A stretch of 64,000 bases of DNA from Micromonospora sp. NBRC 110009. Lineage in GTDB: Bacteria > Actinomycetota > Actinomycetes > Mycobacteriales > Micromonosporaceae. This document shows, in pieces, positions 8,944 to 17,994 of this stretch. The notes beneath the pieces are model-generated. The model saw only the letters and a list, made by a program, of their open reading frames with translations, ran no database searches and was not told the origin of the DNA. The position numbers and the translations under genes are program-made. Position 1 is the stretch's first letter; every line of letters starts with the position of its first letter. The stretch is taken from positions 5,084,001 to 5,148,000 of the forward strand of contig NZ_CP130427.1 in assembly GCF_030518795.1 (NCBI RefSeq), written 5' to 3'.

Positions 8944-9588
8944 TGGCCAGTAGGGCGAGGAACGTGGAAAGCGAGGTGTCGATGTCTCGGGCGGCATGGT
9001 GCCACCCGACACGATGCAGTTTGCTCAGATCAACGAAATCGGCCGAGGGCAGAACGCTAGCCTTGCCCCCGGCCGGAGGGGCACGCCTTGTGCCTCCTCT
9101 TTCGAGGCAGGCGATGGGCCCGGCCGTCGCCAGGCCGTCGAACGTCAGACGGGCATCACGAACGACGACCAGCGGCGACCACGTTGCGCACTTCACCGAG
9201 CGTGGCTCAAGGGCCAAGCGATTGACGGGAGTACCTGGCTGCCGGTGGAGGGGCGACGATCCGGCTGGAGCCGGCAGGGATCGAGGTTGTCAGGGCCCCG
9301 ACGGGGGCTTCCAATTCGCCGTCGACCCGGGCCTCTACCCCTCACCGGCACCTGTACTGGCCCGCCTAGCTTCTACGGCGGTCAGCAGTTGCAGCTTGAC
9401 AGCCAGGAGACGTGGTTCGACCTGTACCTGTTTCCGGAATCCGGGAGCTGACGACCAACATCCGCCACTATGAAACCGGCTCGATGGCCGCGGCGCTGAG
9501 CGCCGGGCCATTGTCGCGCCGTCTGCTCCAGTGCCGCTCGGTGGTCCAGGTCCGCTTCCGCCCGCTGCCTTGCCCACTCGCGACTTAG
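8944..9588. other. 645-bp region with no convincing gene, left of the IS element
   Basis: This contains the upstream side of the MFS gene and sequence bordering the IS5 insertion. One plus-strand frame (8996-9451) ends in a protein-like tail (YGGQQLQLDSQETWFDLYLF), but its earlier part is arginine/proline-rich chance coding and no ribosome site is visible. The tail may be the remains of a gene disrupted or eroded near the insertion. A small 6-bp-stem hairpin (TGCCTC/GAGGCA) lies near 9090-9110. Confidence 0.3.
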
Positions 9589-9599
9589 AACTCCTAACA
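9586..9599. repeat. IS5-family left terminus: TTA target duplication plus inverted repeat
   Basis: TTA at 9586-9588 is followed by the 11-bp inverted repeat GAACTCCTAAC (9589-9599). It matches the reverse complement of the right end (10483-10493) at 10 of 11 positions. The 3-bp duplication fits the TNA target choice known for some IS5-family groups. Confidence 0.8.
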
Positions 9600-10493
9600 G
9601 AATGATCTAGGCGGGCGCCCGGGTCTATCCTTCATGGACGATCAACTACAGTGATCGGCCGTGAGGCGAGGTGAGCAGCCGCCGTGGGTCGTCTCGGACG
9701 ACCTGTGGGCCGAGATCGAGCCGTTGCTACCGGCCCGCCCGCCTCGTCGGCGGCGCTATCCCGGTCGCAAGCCGCTTGATGACCGGAAGGTGTTGGGCGG
9801 GATCTTGTTCGTCCTCTACACCGGGATCCCGTGGGAGTTCCTGCCCCAGGAGCTCGGGTTCGGGTCAGGCATGACCTGTTGGCGTCGGTTGCGGGACTGG
9901 AACGACGCCGGGGTGTGGCAACGACTGCATGAGCTCCTGCTGGGCAAGCTGCGGGCCGCCGGTCAACTGGACATGTCCCGGGCGGTGATCGACGGCTCCC
10001 ACATCCGGGCGCTCAAAGGGGGCCCAAAACCGGTCCGAGCCCGGTCGACCGCCGCAAGCCAGGCTCGAAACACCACGTCATCACCGACGCGGGCGGCATC
10101 CCCCTCGCCGCGACCCTGACCGGCGGCAACCGCCACGACGTCACCCAACTGCTGCCCCTGGTCGACAAGGTCCCCCGGATCAAGGGCATCCGCGGTCGAC
10201 CAAGGCAGCGACCCGGCCGGATCTACGCCGACCGGGGTTACGACTACGACATCTACCGCCGCCAGCTCCGCGACAGGGGCATCACCCCGGTCATCGCCCG
10301 ACGCGGCACCGGACACGGCTCCGGCCTCGGCACCCGACGGTGGGTAGTCGAGCAGACCATCGCCCTGCTGCACTGGTTCCGCCGGCTACGCATCCGCTGG
10401 GAGATCCGCGACGACATCCACGAAGCCTTCCTCACCCTCGCCTGCGCCATCATCTGCTGGCGACGACTCCAACGCTCAAAGAGTTAGGAGCTC
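9589..10493 (+). mobile_element. IS5-family insertion sequence, about 905 bp, complete ends
   Basis: The element is bounded by 11-bp inverted repeats and by TTA duplications at 9586-9588 and 10494-10496. It carries a single transposase read in two overlapping frames. All parts expected of an active element are visible: both ends, the target duplication and the catalytic residues. It lies in an intergenic stretch, with no split gene identified around it. Intact target duplications suggest a fairly recent insertion. Confidence 0.85.
9661..10487 (+). CDS. IS5-family DDE transposase, expressed by a -1 frameshift
   Basis: The first frame starts at GTG 9661 and runs through SDDLWAEIEPLLP (N-terminal helical domain) and VIDGSHIRA, which holds the first catalytic Asp. 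It then continues uselessly to 10119. The conserved reading resumes after CCCAAAA near 10023-10030 by slipping back one base. It continues with VDRRKPGSKHHVITDAGG, YADRGYD (second Asp) and VVEQTIALLHWFRRLRIRWE (catalytic Glu), ending at TAG 10485-10487 inside the right inverted repeat. Programmed -1 frameshifting on A-runs is known in this IS family. A simple inactivating indel is the alternative, but the slippery site favours a programmed shift. Confidence 0.88.
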
Positions 10494-10496
10494 TTA
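10483..10496. repeat. IS5-family right terminus: inverted repeat plus TTA target duplication
   Basis: GTTAGGAGCTC (10483-10493) is the right inverted repeat and TTA at 10494-10496 is the second copy of the target. The transposase stop codon TAG lies inside the repeat, so coding runs to the very end of the element. Confidence 0.8.
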
Positions 10497-10721
10497 GGGG
10501 TTCACGTGTCGGCCTCATCAAGCACGTGTCCGATCCGTGCCCCGATGCATCGGTCAACATCGGCCAGTAGAGGGCCCGCCGCGGAGGGTGGCCCGGCAGC
10601 CCGGCGTCCATCGTCGGCCGGCAGAACGCCCCGCGGCCGTGACTCAATGCGATTTCCAAGCTGACAGTGTCACGCGCGCTGGTAGCCTGACGCGTCTCGC
10701 GCGAGAGGTGGAGTCCGTTCG

Positions 10722-11498
10722 GTGTTCAGGATGGTGCTGCGTAGGTTGGTCGCGGTGGCGGCCGTCTGCATGGTGACCGCGTGCGGTCCGTCAACCGCTC
10801 ATCCAGCGGATCGATCAGCGGGCGATACGATCCCTTCCAGGGCGCAGGCGACGGGCTCTGCCACAGCCACGAAGCCGGCTTCCCCAGCAGTTCCGGCGAC
10901 CGGCGGATCTGGCTACTCCGCGGCGTTGTCCGCACGCTTGCTGGCCACGGACTCAGTGCCGTCCGGATTCGCTGTGGAGATCGCGACAGTCATGGCGGCG
11001 GATGCTGGAGCTCAGCGCCCAGGCGTCGACGTGTCCTGTTCGGACAGCATGATTCCGCTGCTGTCGGCCACGCGGCTAACCGGGACTCCGTCAGCGATGG
11101 CCGCAGCCACCCTAAGCTATGACGCGGGTCCCGATGACTTTTGGGTGGGAAACGAAGTCCTCAGGGCCTACGCCGATGACGGTGCACGACGGGCAATGAC
11201 CGACCTGCGAACCTTCATCGGCCGTTGCCCCACCCTCGTCGTGTCGTCCGGCCTCGGCATCGGCGACAGGTACCGCTTCGCAGTGGCACCAGGGCCGCGG
11301 CTGGGCGATGACAGTATGCACGTCAGCTGCAGCATGACGTCCGGTTCTGACACGCTGGAAGGCGACAGCATACTCGTCCGGATCGGAACCACTTTGGTGG
11401 TCGTTCAAGAACAGGGCAACAAGCCCGGCGGCGGCAAGTACCTCACCCAACTCGCCGAAGCTGCGCTCCGCAGATACCAGACAACCGGTCCTGAATAG
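10722..11498 (+). CDS. Secreted lipoprotein, unknown function
   Basis: The 258-residue product begins with a short basic stretch and hydrophobic core (MVLRRLVAVAAVCMVTAC). It has a lipobox VTAC, so the cysteine near residue 21 should be lipidated and the protein anchored outside the membrane. A low-complexity Ser/Thr/Pro/Ala linker follows, then a folded region of about 180 residues. That region has cysteines (VSCSDS, FIGRCPTL, HVSCSM) that could form disulfides. Its pattern resembles actinobacterial sensor-domain or PknH-like extracellular lipoproteins, but this is not certain. The start may be GTG 10722 or ATG 10731. It lies just downstream of the IS element. Confidence 0.7.
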   Translation: MFRMVLRRLVAVAAVCMVTACGPSTAHPADRSAGDTIPSRAQATGSATATKPASPAVPATGGSGYSAALSARLLATDSVPSGFAVEIATVMAADAGAQRPGVDVSCSDSMIPLLSATRLTGTPSAMAAATLSYDAGPDDFWVGNEVLRAYADDGARRAMTDLRTFIGRCPTLVVSSGLGIGDRYRFAVAPGPRLGDDSMHVSCSMTSGSDTLEGDSILVRIGTTLVVVQEQGNKPGGGKYLTQLAEAALRRYQTTGPE

Positions 11499-11673
11499 CC
11501 TTACGCACCCCTGAGGCCAGGGCCGTTTGCGACCCGGCTGGCGGGACTGGGCCGTCGCCGTCTACCGACAAGAGCATCCCAGCCGCACGGGACGAAAGTG
11601 CCAGGCTCCGCCCGCAAGACGGCGGCCGACGACGCCGGCACCGGACCCTGAGCCGTGCACACGAGCTGCGGCG

Positions 11674-11949
11674 TTACTTCGTCCCCTGAACGCGTGTTGG
11701 CCTCCGGCGGTGTTTCCACGCGTAGATGAAGGCAGCCAGACCAAGGATTGCCAGCGCGGCGGCGATCCACATCGAGTTCTCAAAGCTCTGCTCGAACGCG
11801 AGGGCCTCCGCGTTCTCCTGCTGGATGGCCTCCGGCGTCGGGTCCTGGTCGGGCAGGGTGATCCCGTTCCAGAACGTGAGGCAGGGAAGCAGACACGAGG
11901 TCAGCATCAGCAGGACCCCGACGACCGTCAGCAGGCGCGTACGCGACAC
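11674..11949 (-). CDS. Small membrane protein with two hydrophobic segments
   Basis: A 91-residue protein with an N-terminal hydrophobic segment (LLTVVGVLLMLTSCLLPCLTF) and a second near the C-terminus (MWIAAALAILGLAAFIYAW), followed by a basic tail (KHRRRPTR). The loop is acidic and would face outside. LTSC could serve as a lipobox, but the long hydrophobic run makes a two-helix membrane protein as likely. Start GTG at 11949. It is convergent with the lipoprotein gene. No family recognised. Confidence 0.55.
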   Translation of the reverse strand: MSRTRLLTVVGVLLMLTSCLLPCLTFWNGITLPDQDPTPEAIQQENAEALAFEQSFENSMWIAAALAILGLAAFIYAWKHRRRPTRVQGTK

Positions 11950-12299
11950 CGCGACAGGCTCCCACAGCCTTGATGATCAAGTTGTCCCGGAGGCTCTTGA
12001 AACCAGATCGTCGATCCCCGCCACCGATTCTGGTCCCAGCCCCCATGACATCGGATGCAACGTCAGTCGGCCTTTCCACCGCCGATTCACACCAGAGCAG
12101 CCAACGCGGCCGGTTGGTGCCCGATGCAACGGTCAACACGGGGCCATGGCAACTCCGGCCACGGGTGCACCACGGCGGCACGGCGGTGCTGCAGAGGGTG
12201 TAGCGGGGACAGCAGCGCGCCGAGTTCCTCCCGCTAGGCGCTGGTCAGGGGGGTCCGGCGGGTGTACCGCAGCCGTCCGCAGGTGGAGAGCCAGAGCCG
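11950..12299. other. 350-bp stretch without a gene
   Basis: This lies between two minus-strand genes, the small membrane protein and the sulfotransferase. Reading both strands gives only short arginine-, alanine- or histidine-rich frames with no ribosome sites or motifs. Nothing else is seen in it. Confidence 0.3.
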
Positions 12300-13256
12300 T
12301 CACTCATATCCCATCGCCGGGATGACCTTGCCCAGTGCTTCTTCGATGAACTCGCGGGTTTCGCCGTCGAATTGGTCGTTGCGGTTCGTCAGCTTGTGAG
12401 ACTGAAACGTTGAAGGGGTGGCGAAGTCGTCGACGTCGAGCCGTTCGAACAGGGCGCGGCGCTGCCCGGGCCAGTCGGCTGCGAGATCTTCTGCTTTCAC
12501 CTCGATGTATCGCCTGCCCGTCAGGTCGACCGTGTTCTTCCAGGTGAGCCATCGGTGGTAGACCGGTTTGAGGTAGGCGAGCGCGCCGTCGACGGTGGGC
12601 GGTGCCCATGGCTGGGCCAGGTGGGATGCGAGCACCGAGACCGGGTGACGCTTGATGTGCACGATGGTCGCTTCGGGGACCAGTTCCCAGAGGAACTCCA
12701 TGCACAGCAGGTTGAACGGTGTCTTCTCGCACCAGGTCGGCTTGCCCGCGTCGGCGGCTGCCCCGCCGAACATGGTGTCGATCAGGCCCCGCAAGATTCC
12801 GAGCAGTTCGCCCCGGTCGCTGAAATACCTGGGAAGTACCCGCCGGCGGCTCAGCGGCTCGAACGGCCCGGCAGGCCGGTCGCCGTTCCCGAAGCCTTCC
12901 GCGGGCGCAGGTTCGTCGTATGTGTACGCGATCAACTGCGGCCAGAGTTGTTGCACCGCGTCCCGGTAGCGCTGCTCGCCGACCAGCTCGGGAACGGTTT
13001 TGCCGCGATCGTCGCGCCGGCCGGGCACTCGTACGGTGAGAAAGTCGCTCAGCCGGTGCAGGGCGTCCTCACCGACGGTGGGGTCGTATCGATCGGTGAG
13101 TGCGTCGGCCAGGTCCCGCAGGCCACCCGGGTCGACGAGAAACCGGGTCTCCATGGGAATCCGATGGATCAGCGGATGTTCGCCGATGATGTCGGCGATC
13201 CGCGACGTTCCCGAACGACCCGTACCCGCAACGAAGACCGGTGAGGGGAAAGGCAT
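12300..13256 (-). CDS. Sulfotransferase-family protein
   Basis: A 318-residue soluble enzyme. The N-terminus FVAGTGRSGTSRIADIIGEH carries the 5'-phosphosulfate-binding loop (residues about 8-18) typical of PAPS-dependent sulfotransferases. A second conserved segment, IVHIKRHPVSVLASHLA, resembles the 3'-phosphate-binding motif with Arg and Ser, and ADWPGQRRALFERLDVDD matches the family C-terminal region. It would transfer sulfate from PAPS to a hydroxyl group on a glycan, lipid or small molecule; the acceptor is unknown. No PAPS synthesis genes are nearby. ATG at 13256. Confidence 0.85.
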   Translation of the reverse strand: MPFPSPVFVAGTGRSGTSRIADIIGEHPLIHRIPMETRFLVDPGGLRDLADALTDRYDPTVGEDALHRLSDFLTVRVPGRRDDRGKTVPELVGEQRYRDAVQQLWPQLIAYTYDEPAPAEGFGNGDRPAGPFEPLSRRRVLPRYFSDRGELLGILRGLIDTMFGGAAADAGKPTWCEKTPFNLLCMEFLWELVPEATIVHIKRHPVSVLASHLAQPWAPPTVDGALAYLKPVYHRWLTWKNTVDLTGRRYIEVKAEDLAADWPGQRRALFERLDVDDFATPSTFQSHKLTNRNDQFDGETREFIEEALGKVIPAMGYE

Positions 13257-14183
13257 GACGAGCAGTCAAACCCTCAGCCCGGCGCCGGTGCAAGCCATTT
13301 ATCCCCTTCATTCGCTGCTACGGGCCGGACCCGCACCTGTGCGTCTTCGGACCACGCCTGATGCCGAGGCGCGTGCCCTTACTCAACGCGTGGCTACCGA
13401 TGAAGCGATCGCGAGGTGGTGGGTGATCAACTGGGTGACGATCGGGATGGATCACGACGGACGTTCATGGACGTCAGCGGACCGGGTCAAGGGGTCATCG
13501 GTTCGAATCCGCCGTCTCGACAGTGGCTCGGGGAGGCAGCGGGGCGTGGGATCCGGTCACCGTCTACGCCAGGCGCCGGCGTCGCGGTAGCGCCACCAGT
13601 ACAAGACGGTCAGGGCCAGGGTGCGAGTTGGCAGAGGGTCGGTTCGAAGGTGTCGCGGCCAAGGTCGATCGGGCGCCAGTGCATCGCGGTCATAGTCGCT
13701 CGGGTCGGCGAGCACAACCCCAGCGGCAATTCGGTGCAGGCACCCGTATGTGCAGACGTTCCGCTGGCCCTCGATGAGTGAGCCTTTGTCGGCGCCGGTG
13801 GCAAGCTGTGGTCAACGTAGCTGGAAGGCCGCGTCGATCGCGCGGCGGGTGCGGTCCTCGCTGCTCGGCAGCAGGTGCGGGTAGACCCGCCGGGTGAAGC
13901 CAGGGGTCAGCATGGCCGAGGTGCAGCCGGTCATGGACGTTCCCGCACGCTCGGCGAGGTCAGGGCGGACGTGGCAGCCGTCAGCGGACGTTGCGACTCA
14001 TGCCGGGTGCGCCTTGTCGCGGTCGCCGGTTGGGGACCGGAGCGCGGATCGGCCCGCGTAGCGATGCATCGTCCGTCCTCGGCCACTGGTCGCACCCGGG
14101 AAGACCACTCGCGTTCCGGCGCGAGCCGCCCATTTCCTCTCCCCGCCACGAGTTCCTGGTCGAGTCGGTCGGTGTCGTTGATC
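13257..14183. other. 927-bp low-coding region, probably relic DNA
   Basis: No full gene is supported here. It contains a tRNA 3'-end-like sequence (13493-13520). On the minus strand at 13570-13700 there are two protein-like pieces in different frames: MHWRPIDLGRDTFEPTLCQ, and RTLALTVLYWWRYRDAGAW one frame away. Together they look like a small frameshifted gene. The rest yields only chance frames. The whole stretch looks eroded, consistent with an old insertion or deletion scar. Confidence 0.35.
13493..13520 (+). other. tRNA 3'-end-like relic (T-arm and acceptor strand), possible attachment-site scar
   Basis: The sequence GGTTCGAATCC at 13499-13509 is the canonical TPsiC loop with its closing pairs, and it is followed by 7-8 bases in acceptor position. 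Only three of five T-stem pairs form, and no D-arm, anticodon arm or 5' acceptor strand exists upstream, so it is not a working tRNA. Integrases that use tRNA genes leave such 3' ends at the far boundary of islands. No integrase is visible in the window, so chance remains possible. Confidence 0.35.
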
Positions 14184-14903
14184 TCAGGGGGCAGCGGATG
14201 TTCCGCCATTGCGCTCGCGCGCGCGTTTGATGCTGGCAATCTCGCCCTTGATTGGCCACCAATAGAAGGGAATGAACGCGGCGAGCACTGCCACGCCGAG
14301 AACGGGATGCCATGCGCCCAGCGCGGTTCCTACGGCAATCCACACGGGTGCCGGATGAAAGCGCCTGCTGATCGCCGCCGCGCTGGCCGAGTCGGTGGTC
14401 GGAGCCAGCAGGCGGCGGCCCCGCCGCGCGTATTCCCAGATGACGTTGAACAGGATGGCTGCTACTTCATAGGAGATTCCGTAGAAGACGACGGCAGTTC
14501 GCTTTCCATGACCGGACTCGAATGCGCTGGCCAGGACAGCGGAGGCGAATGGAAGGAACGCGATCTGCATCAAGAGGAGGGTGTTGAAGAGCAATACCAG
14601 GCGGTCTGCGGAGCGGATGTGGTCAAACATGACGTGGTGGTTCACCCACATCTGGCCGATGAGCAGGAAGGTGATGAAGTACGCCGCATATGAGGGCCAG
14701 AGTTCACGGAGGCCCTTCAACAGGTGCCGAGTGTCCTCCGGCGGGCGGATTTCCAAGACAAGCAGCGTGACGGCGATGGCAATGACCGCGTCGCTGAACG
14801 TGACGACTCGTTTGGGGTCTCGCTCCGCGCCTACCGGAGTATTGGATCGGTCCTCGTGGTCGCCGGCGGTCGAGTTGTTGCTGGCCGTGCGAAACCAGGG
14901 CAT
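14184..14903 (-). CDS. TMEM175-family potassium channel-like membrane protein (copy 1)
   Basis: A 239-residue integral membrane protein. The family signature lies at the first helix: TFSDAVIAIAVTLLVLEI (FSD at residues 36-38), whose hydrophobic residues line the pore in bacterial TMEM175 channels. Further helices include YAAYFITFLLIGQMWVNHHV, TLLLMQIAFLPFASAVLA and PVLGVAVLAAFIPFYWW. Bacterial members are tetrameric K+ channels or leak pathways. The N-terminal 30 residues are polar. A second copy lies 900 bp away in the opposite orientation. Family call firm; ion selectivity inferred. Confidence 0.85.
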   Translation of the reverse strand: MPWFRTASNNSTAGDHEDRSNTPVGAERDPKRVVTFSDAVIAIAVTLLVLEIRPPEDTRHLLKGLRELWPSYAAYFITFLLIGQMWVNHHVMFDHIRSADRLVLLFNTLLLMQIAFLPFASAVLASAFESGHGKRTAVVFYGISYEVAAILFNVIWEYARRGRRLLAPTTDSASAAAISRRFHPAPVWIAVGTALGAWHPVLGVAVLAAFIPFYWWPIKGEIASIKRARERNGGTSAAP

Positions 14904-15800
14904 GCGCTTTCGCCCGACTGGTCAGGAGCCACCCGTCGCGCAGCGACGGCGGCAAGCGAGGGACGTCCACCAGAGCGCTCGGACCTGCCTGGGCAGACCT
15001 ACTCGCACTTTCCTACGAGCCATCTCGGGCCTCCTCGGCGCGGAAATGGTTGGCTCCAAACCTGTCGGCTTTTCCCGTAGTTATAGGAAACAAACCCGCA
15101 CTCGACCCGCCCCTCGCCTGCCGGCGACGGGCGCGCGGGCATACAGCATCGCCATGGTCCGTTGACGATCATCTCTCCGGATCCGGGGCGCCCGCCGGAG
15201 GCAGATCCTCGGGCTGCCTGGCATGTGGACGACCCGCCGCGAGCTGGAGCCGCCACCCGGGCGGTGCCGGCAGTACAGGCAGCCCGGACGGCCTCGGGGC
15301 CAGTCCGCGCCGGGAAACGCGACGGCTGCGGCTGCTTCGCAGGTTTAACGGCAGGCACCGGGCGAGTTCCAGCGCTGCCTGGCACCCGATCTCACTCGTC
15401 GGCAGCCTGTGTCCGCTTCCCGCGGCGGGGGTCAGAGCTAGCCCTCGGCCTAGCCTGTGCATGCCCCGCGCCGTAGCCGAGGAGCTTCCTGATGCTCGAT
15501 GACATGCACGTGCTGCGCGATGCGGTCCGGGAGTAGCTCGAGTTGACCAGCTTCGCGGTCCAAAGCAAGAGGCGGGCCACAGTCCAACGTCAAGTGACGC
15601 CGTCATGCGGCCACCTATCTGGGCAAGCCCACCCGCGGCGGTTCCAACGTGACAGACGCCGGCGGCTGATGGGTGTGGGTGGCCGACCTGCCGCCGTGAC
15701 GCGGTGTGCAGGTTCGGGCCGACACCTGCCAGAGCCGTAGGACGGGGACGTTTCCGGTGATCGTTCCCGCCCCGGGTCTCCGCACTGTTAGCGTGCGGCA
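14904..15800. other. 897-bp interval between the two TMEM175 genes, no gene supported
   Basis: The interval separates divergently placed TMEM175 genes and so must hold both upstream regions. Several open frames on both strands are proline/arginine-rich chance translations with no ribosome sites or motifs. No repeat, hairpin or RNA gene was recognised. It may be relic DNA like the 13.3-14.2 kb stretch. Confidence 0.3.
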
Positions 15801-16487
15801 GTGTCCGCAGGTCCCGAGGAGGTTCAGCCGAGAGGCCCCGCTCGCCTGGCCGACATCGGTCGGCTGGCGGCGTTCAGCGACGGTGTCTTCGCCATCGTCA
15901 TCACCCTGCTGGTGTTGGATTTGCGGGTGCCTGAATACCACCACGGCGAGCTGCTCACGTCGCTCGTCAGGGAGGCCCCGTCCTACCTGGCGTTCGTGGT
16001 GTCGTTCATCTACATCGGCGTCCTCTGGCTCAACCACCACGCACTGCTACGGCTGGTCCGCGGCACCACCCTGGCGCTCAGCTGGATCAATATTGCCATC
16101 CTCTTCGGCGTGGTGATCATCCCGTTTCCGACTGCGGTTCTTGCGTCCGCGCTCGTCGATGGTGACACTCACGACCTGCGGGCGGCTGTCGTCACGTACG
16201 CGCTCGCGGCGGCGCTGATGTCGGCACCCTGGTTGGTGTTCTTCGCCTACCTACGCCGCCATCCGTCGCTCCGCGCGGGCCGCATCGACCAAGGCCACGT
16301 TCACGCGCAGGAGGCTCGTCCAATCACCGGCCTCGTGCTCTACGGACTGGCCGGGCTGCTTGGCTGGATCGTCAACCCGCTACTTGGACTACTCGGCATC
16401 GTCGTGATGATCATCTATCACGGTGTCACCAGCGAAGGTCTCCGTGCCGGACCGCTCCAGTGGATTCGGATCGGCCGCCGCGGCTGA
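15801..16487 (+). CDS. TMEM175-family potassium channel-like membrane protein (copy 2)
   Basis: A 228-residue membrane protein with the classical signature AAFSDGVFAIVITLLVLDLR (FSD at residues 25-27). It is followed by LAFVVSFIYIGVLWLNHHAL, IAILFGVVIIPFPTAVLASA and a C-terminal pair of helices. The FSDGVF form is closer to the family consensus than copy 1 (FSDAVI). The two copies are clearly related yet strongly diverged, so not a recent duplication. The GTG at 15801 begins a short polar leader. Confidence 0.87.
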   Translation: MSAGPEEVQPRGPARLADIGRLAAFSDGVFAIVITLLVLDLRVPEYHHGELLTSLVREAPSYLAFVVSFIYIGVLWLNHHALLRLVRGTTLALSWINIAILFGVVIIPFPTAVLASALVDGDTHDLRAAVVTYALAAALMSAPWLVFFAYLRRHPSLRAGRIDQGHVHAQEARPITGLVLYGLAGLLGWIVNPLLGLLGIVVMIIYHGVTSEGLRAGPLQWIRIGRRG

Positions 16488-16558
16488 CGGTCGCCGGCCA
16501 TCCATGGCACGACCCGCTCGTCCGCAGCGCTCGAGGTCGACGTGCGGCGCCTTCTTCA

Positions 16559-17194
16559 TCACCAGCCCAGTGCCGGCGCGCCCATGACCTGGCCGCCCAC
16601 GGCTGCGGCAAGGGCGTGCGCAAGTTCCGGTTGTGCGGGGTGGACGTGTACGTAGACGCTGTGGCCGGCGGGTGCTGGAGCGTGCCACAGTTCGGCGCCG
16701 TTGATGGCGAGTTCGAACCCGCAGCGGTTGTGCTCGCTTGGCCAGCACGTCTGCCACGAGATCCATGCGGGGTTCGTGCCCGCCGCGGCGAGGACGGCGT
16801 CAGCCGAGGTGCTCGGCAGCGGGTATTCGGGTGTGGAGACCATAGCGCCGATCGGTGGCAGTTGACGGAGCGCTGCCACGACCTCGGTCGTCATGTCCGT
16901 GATGAGGTACCCGCTGCCGTCACGGTGCTGACTCGGTCGGTCGTCCGGCGGTAGATGTGGTTCCAGAACGTCTCTCAGCTGACCGAGCAAGCGCGCCGGG
17001 ATGGATAAGGAGACGTACGCGGGACCGATGCCCAGGTACCGACCCAGATCATGGGTATTGGTCTCTGCTCGGCCGAGGGCGTCCTGGGGACAGCGGCAGC
17101 CGATCGACCTGTGGGCCAGCAGACGCTGGGCCATCGCGTACGCGACGCCAAGGTCATCACCGGTGTGTATCCGGTAGACAGCCGAGTTCCCCAT
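16559..17194 (-). CDS. Hypothetical protein, about 211 aa
   Basis: A soluble protein, using ATG 17194 (MGNSAVYRIHTGDD); a start at 17221 is possible. It opens with a helical region containing CRCPQDALGR and a surface-like strand LSIPARLLGQLRDVL. It ends with a histidine-rich portion (HSVYVHVHPAQPELAHALA). The regular mix of strands and helices and the compact spacing suggest a real gene, though no family is recognised. It is convergent with the second TMEM175 gene. Confidence 0.5.
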   Translation of the reverse strand: MGNSAVYRIHTGDDLGVAYAMAQRLLAHRSIGCRCPQDALGRAETNTHDLGRYLGIGPAYVSLSIPARLLGQLRDVLEPHLPPDDRPSQHRDGSGYLITDMTTEVVAALRQLPPIGAMVSTPEYPLPSTSADAVLAAAGTNPAWISWQTCWPSEHNRCGFELAINGAELWHAPAPAGHSVYVHVHPAQPELAHALAAAVGGQVMGAPALGW

Positions 17195-17343
17195 GGATCG
17201 CAGTCTCTCAGCCGGCGGCACAGAATCCGAGCAGCTTTCATGCTGGGGCCCACATCCACCTCGACGCAGGGACGTTCCCGCTGAATCTCGAATCGGTTCC
17301 TCTGATGCTGGCCCGCGACCCGAGGGAGGACTAGGTCCAGGTC

Positions 17344-17994
17344 GTGTCGCCCATCACGGGAGGCCAACCGGTAACGCACCACTGGAGTCTGCCGCTGGAC
17401 AGGTGGACGTCGGCTGCCACCATGGCCACCGTGGGGATCTTGCGGAGCGGGTGGCGGCCGCGTTACCCCGTCCACGTGCTCTGCATCCTGGTCGGGCTGG
17501 GCATGATGTGGCTGCCCTACAAGACCTGGAATGACAACGATGCCTGGGAGGATCGACTGCGGGCGGAGGGCGTGCCGGTCCAGGGCGTCGTCGACGAGCT
17601 CGTGCACAAGCGCCGCAACAGCGACACGATGCACCTGCGCTACGAGTGGGCTCGGGTCGAGCGTCGGGCGGAGGTCGGTTGTTGGGAGGCCTGCCTTCCG
17701 GCCGGCACTCCGGTGCGGATCTGGGTCAGCCCCGATGACCCGGGTGATTTCGTGACCGAGTTCGGGACGCTGAGCGGGCATCGAGGCCGGGTCCAAGGGG
17801 TGATCGGGGCGGCGGGCCTAGTCCTGTTCGGATCGATGGTGCTCGCCGGCTTCACCCGCCTCGACCAGCGACGACGCGACCGCCGACAACGCGACTGGCA
17901 GCGGCAACAACGAGATCGGCGCCGACAACAGATCGGGCATACCAGGGTCAGGACGCAAGGCAAGCCGAGCCGACGCTGGCGGAAGAAGAACTGA
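17344..17994 (+). CDS. Membrane-anchored DUF3592-like protein
   Basis: A 216-residue protein, GTG start at 17344, with an internal ATG at 17422 as the alternative. Two hydrophobic segments (VHVLCILVGLGMMWLP and GVIGAAGLVLFGSMVLAGF) flank an extracytoplasmic domain. In that domain GVPVQGVVDELVHKRR and GTPVRIWVSPDDPGDF match the beta-rich DUF3592 pattern. The C-terminus is a very basic, glutamine/arginine tail (RRRDRRQRDWQRQQR) that would lie in the cytoplasm. Function unknown. Confidence 0.65.
   Translation: MSPITGGQPVTHHWSLPLDRWTSAATMATVGILRSGWRPRYPVHVLCILVGLGMMWLPYKTWNDNDAWEDRLRAEGVPVQGVVDELVHKRRNSDTMHLRYEWARVERRAEVGCWEACLPAGTPVRIWVSPDDPGDFVTEFGTLSGHRGRVQGVIGAAGLVLFGSMVLAGFTRLDQRRRDRRQRDWQRQQRDRRRQQIGHTRVRTQGKPSRRWRKKN

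Noticed and set aside
8996..9451. Possible 151-codon plus-strand gene left of the IS element
   Set aside because: There is no ribosome site and only the last 20 residues look protein-like. I kept it as a possible relic only.
13400..13520. Intact tRNA gene ending at the T-arm motif
   Set aside because: No D-arm, anticodon arm or 5' acceptor strand can be folded upstream, and two T-stem pairs fail.
14904..15800. Small genes between the two TMEM175 genes
   Set aside because: Candidate frames on both strands are proline/arginine-rich with no start context or motif.
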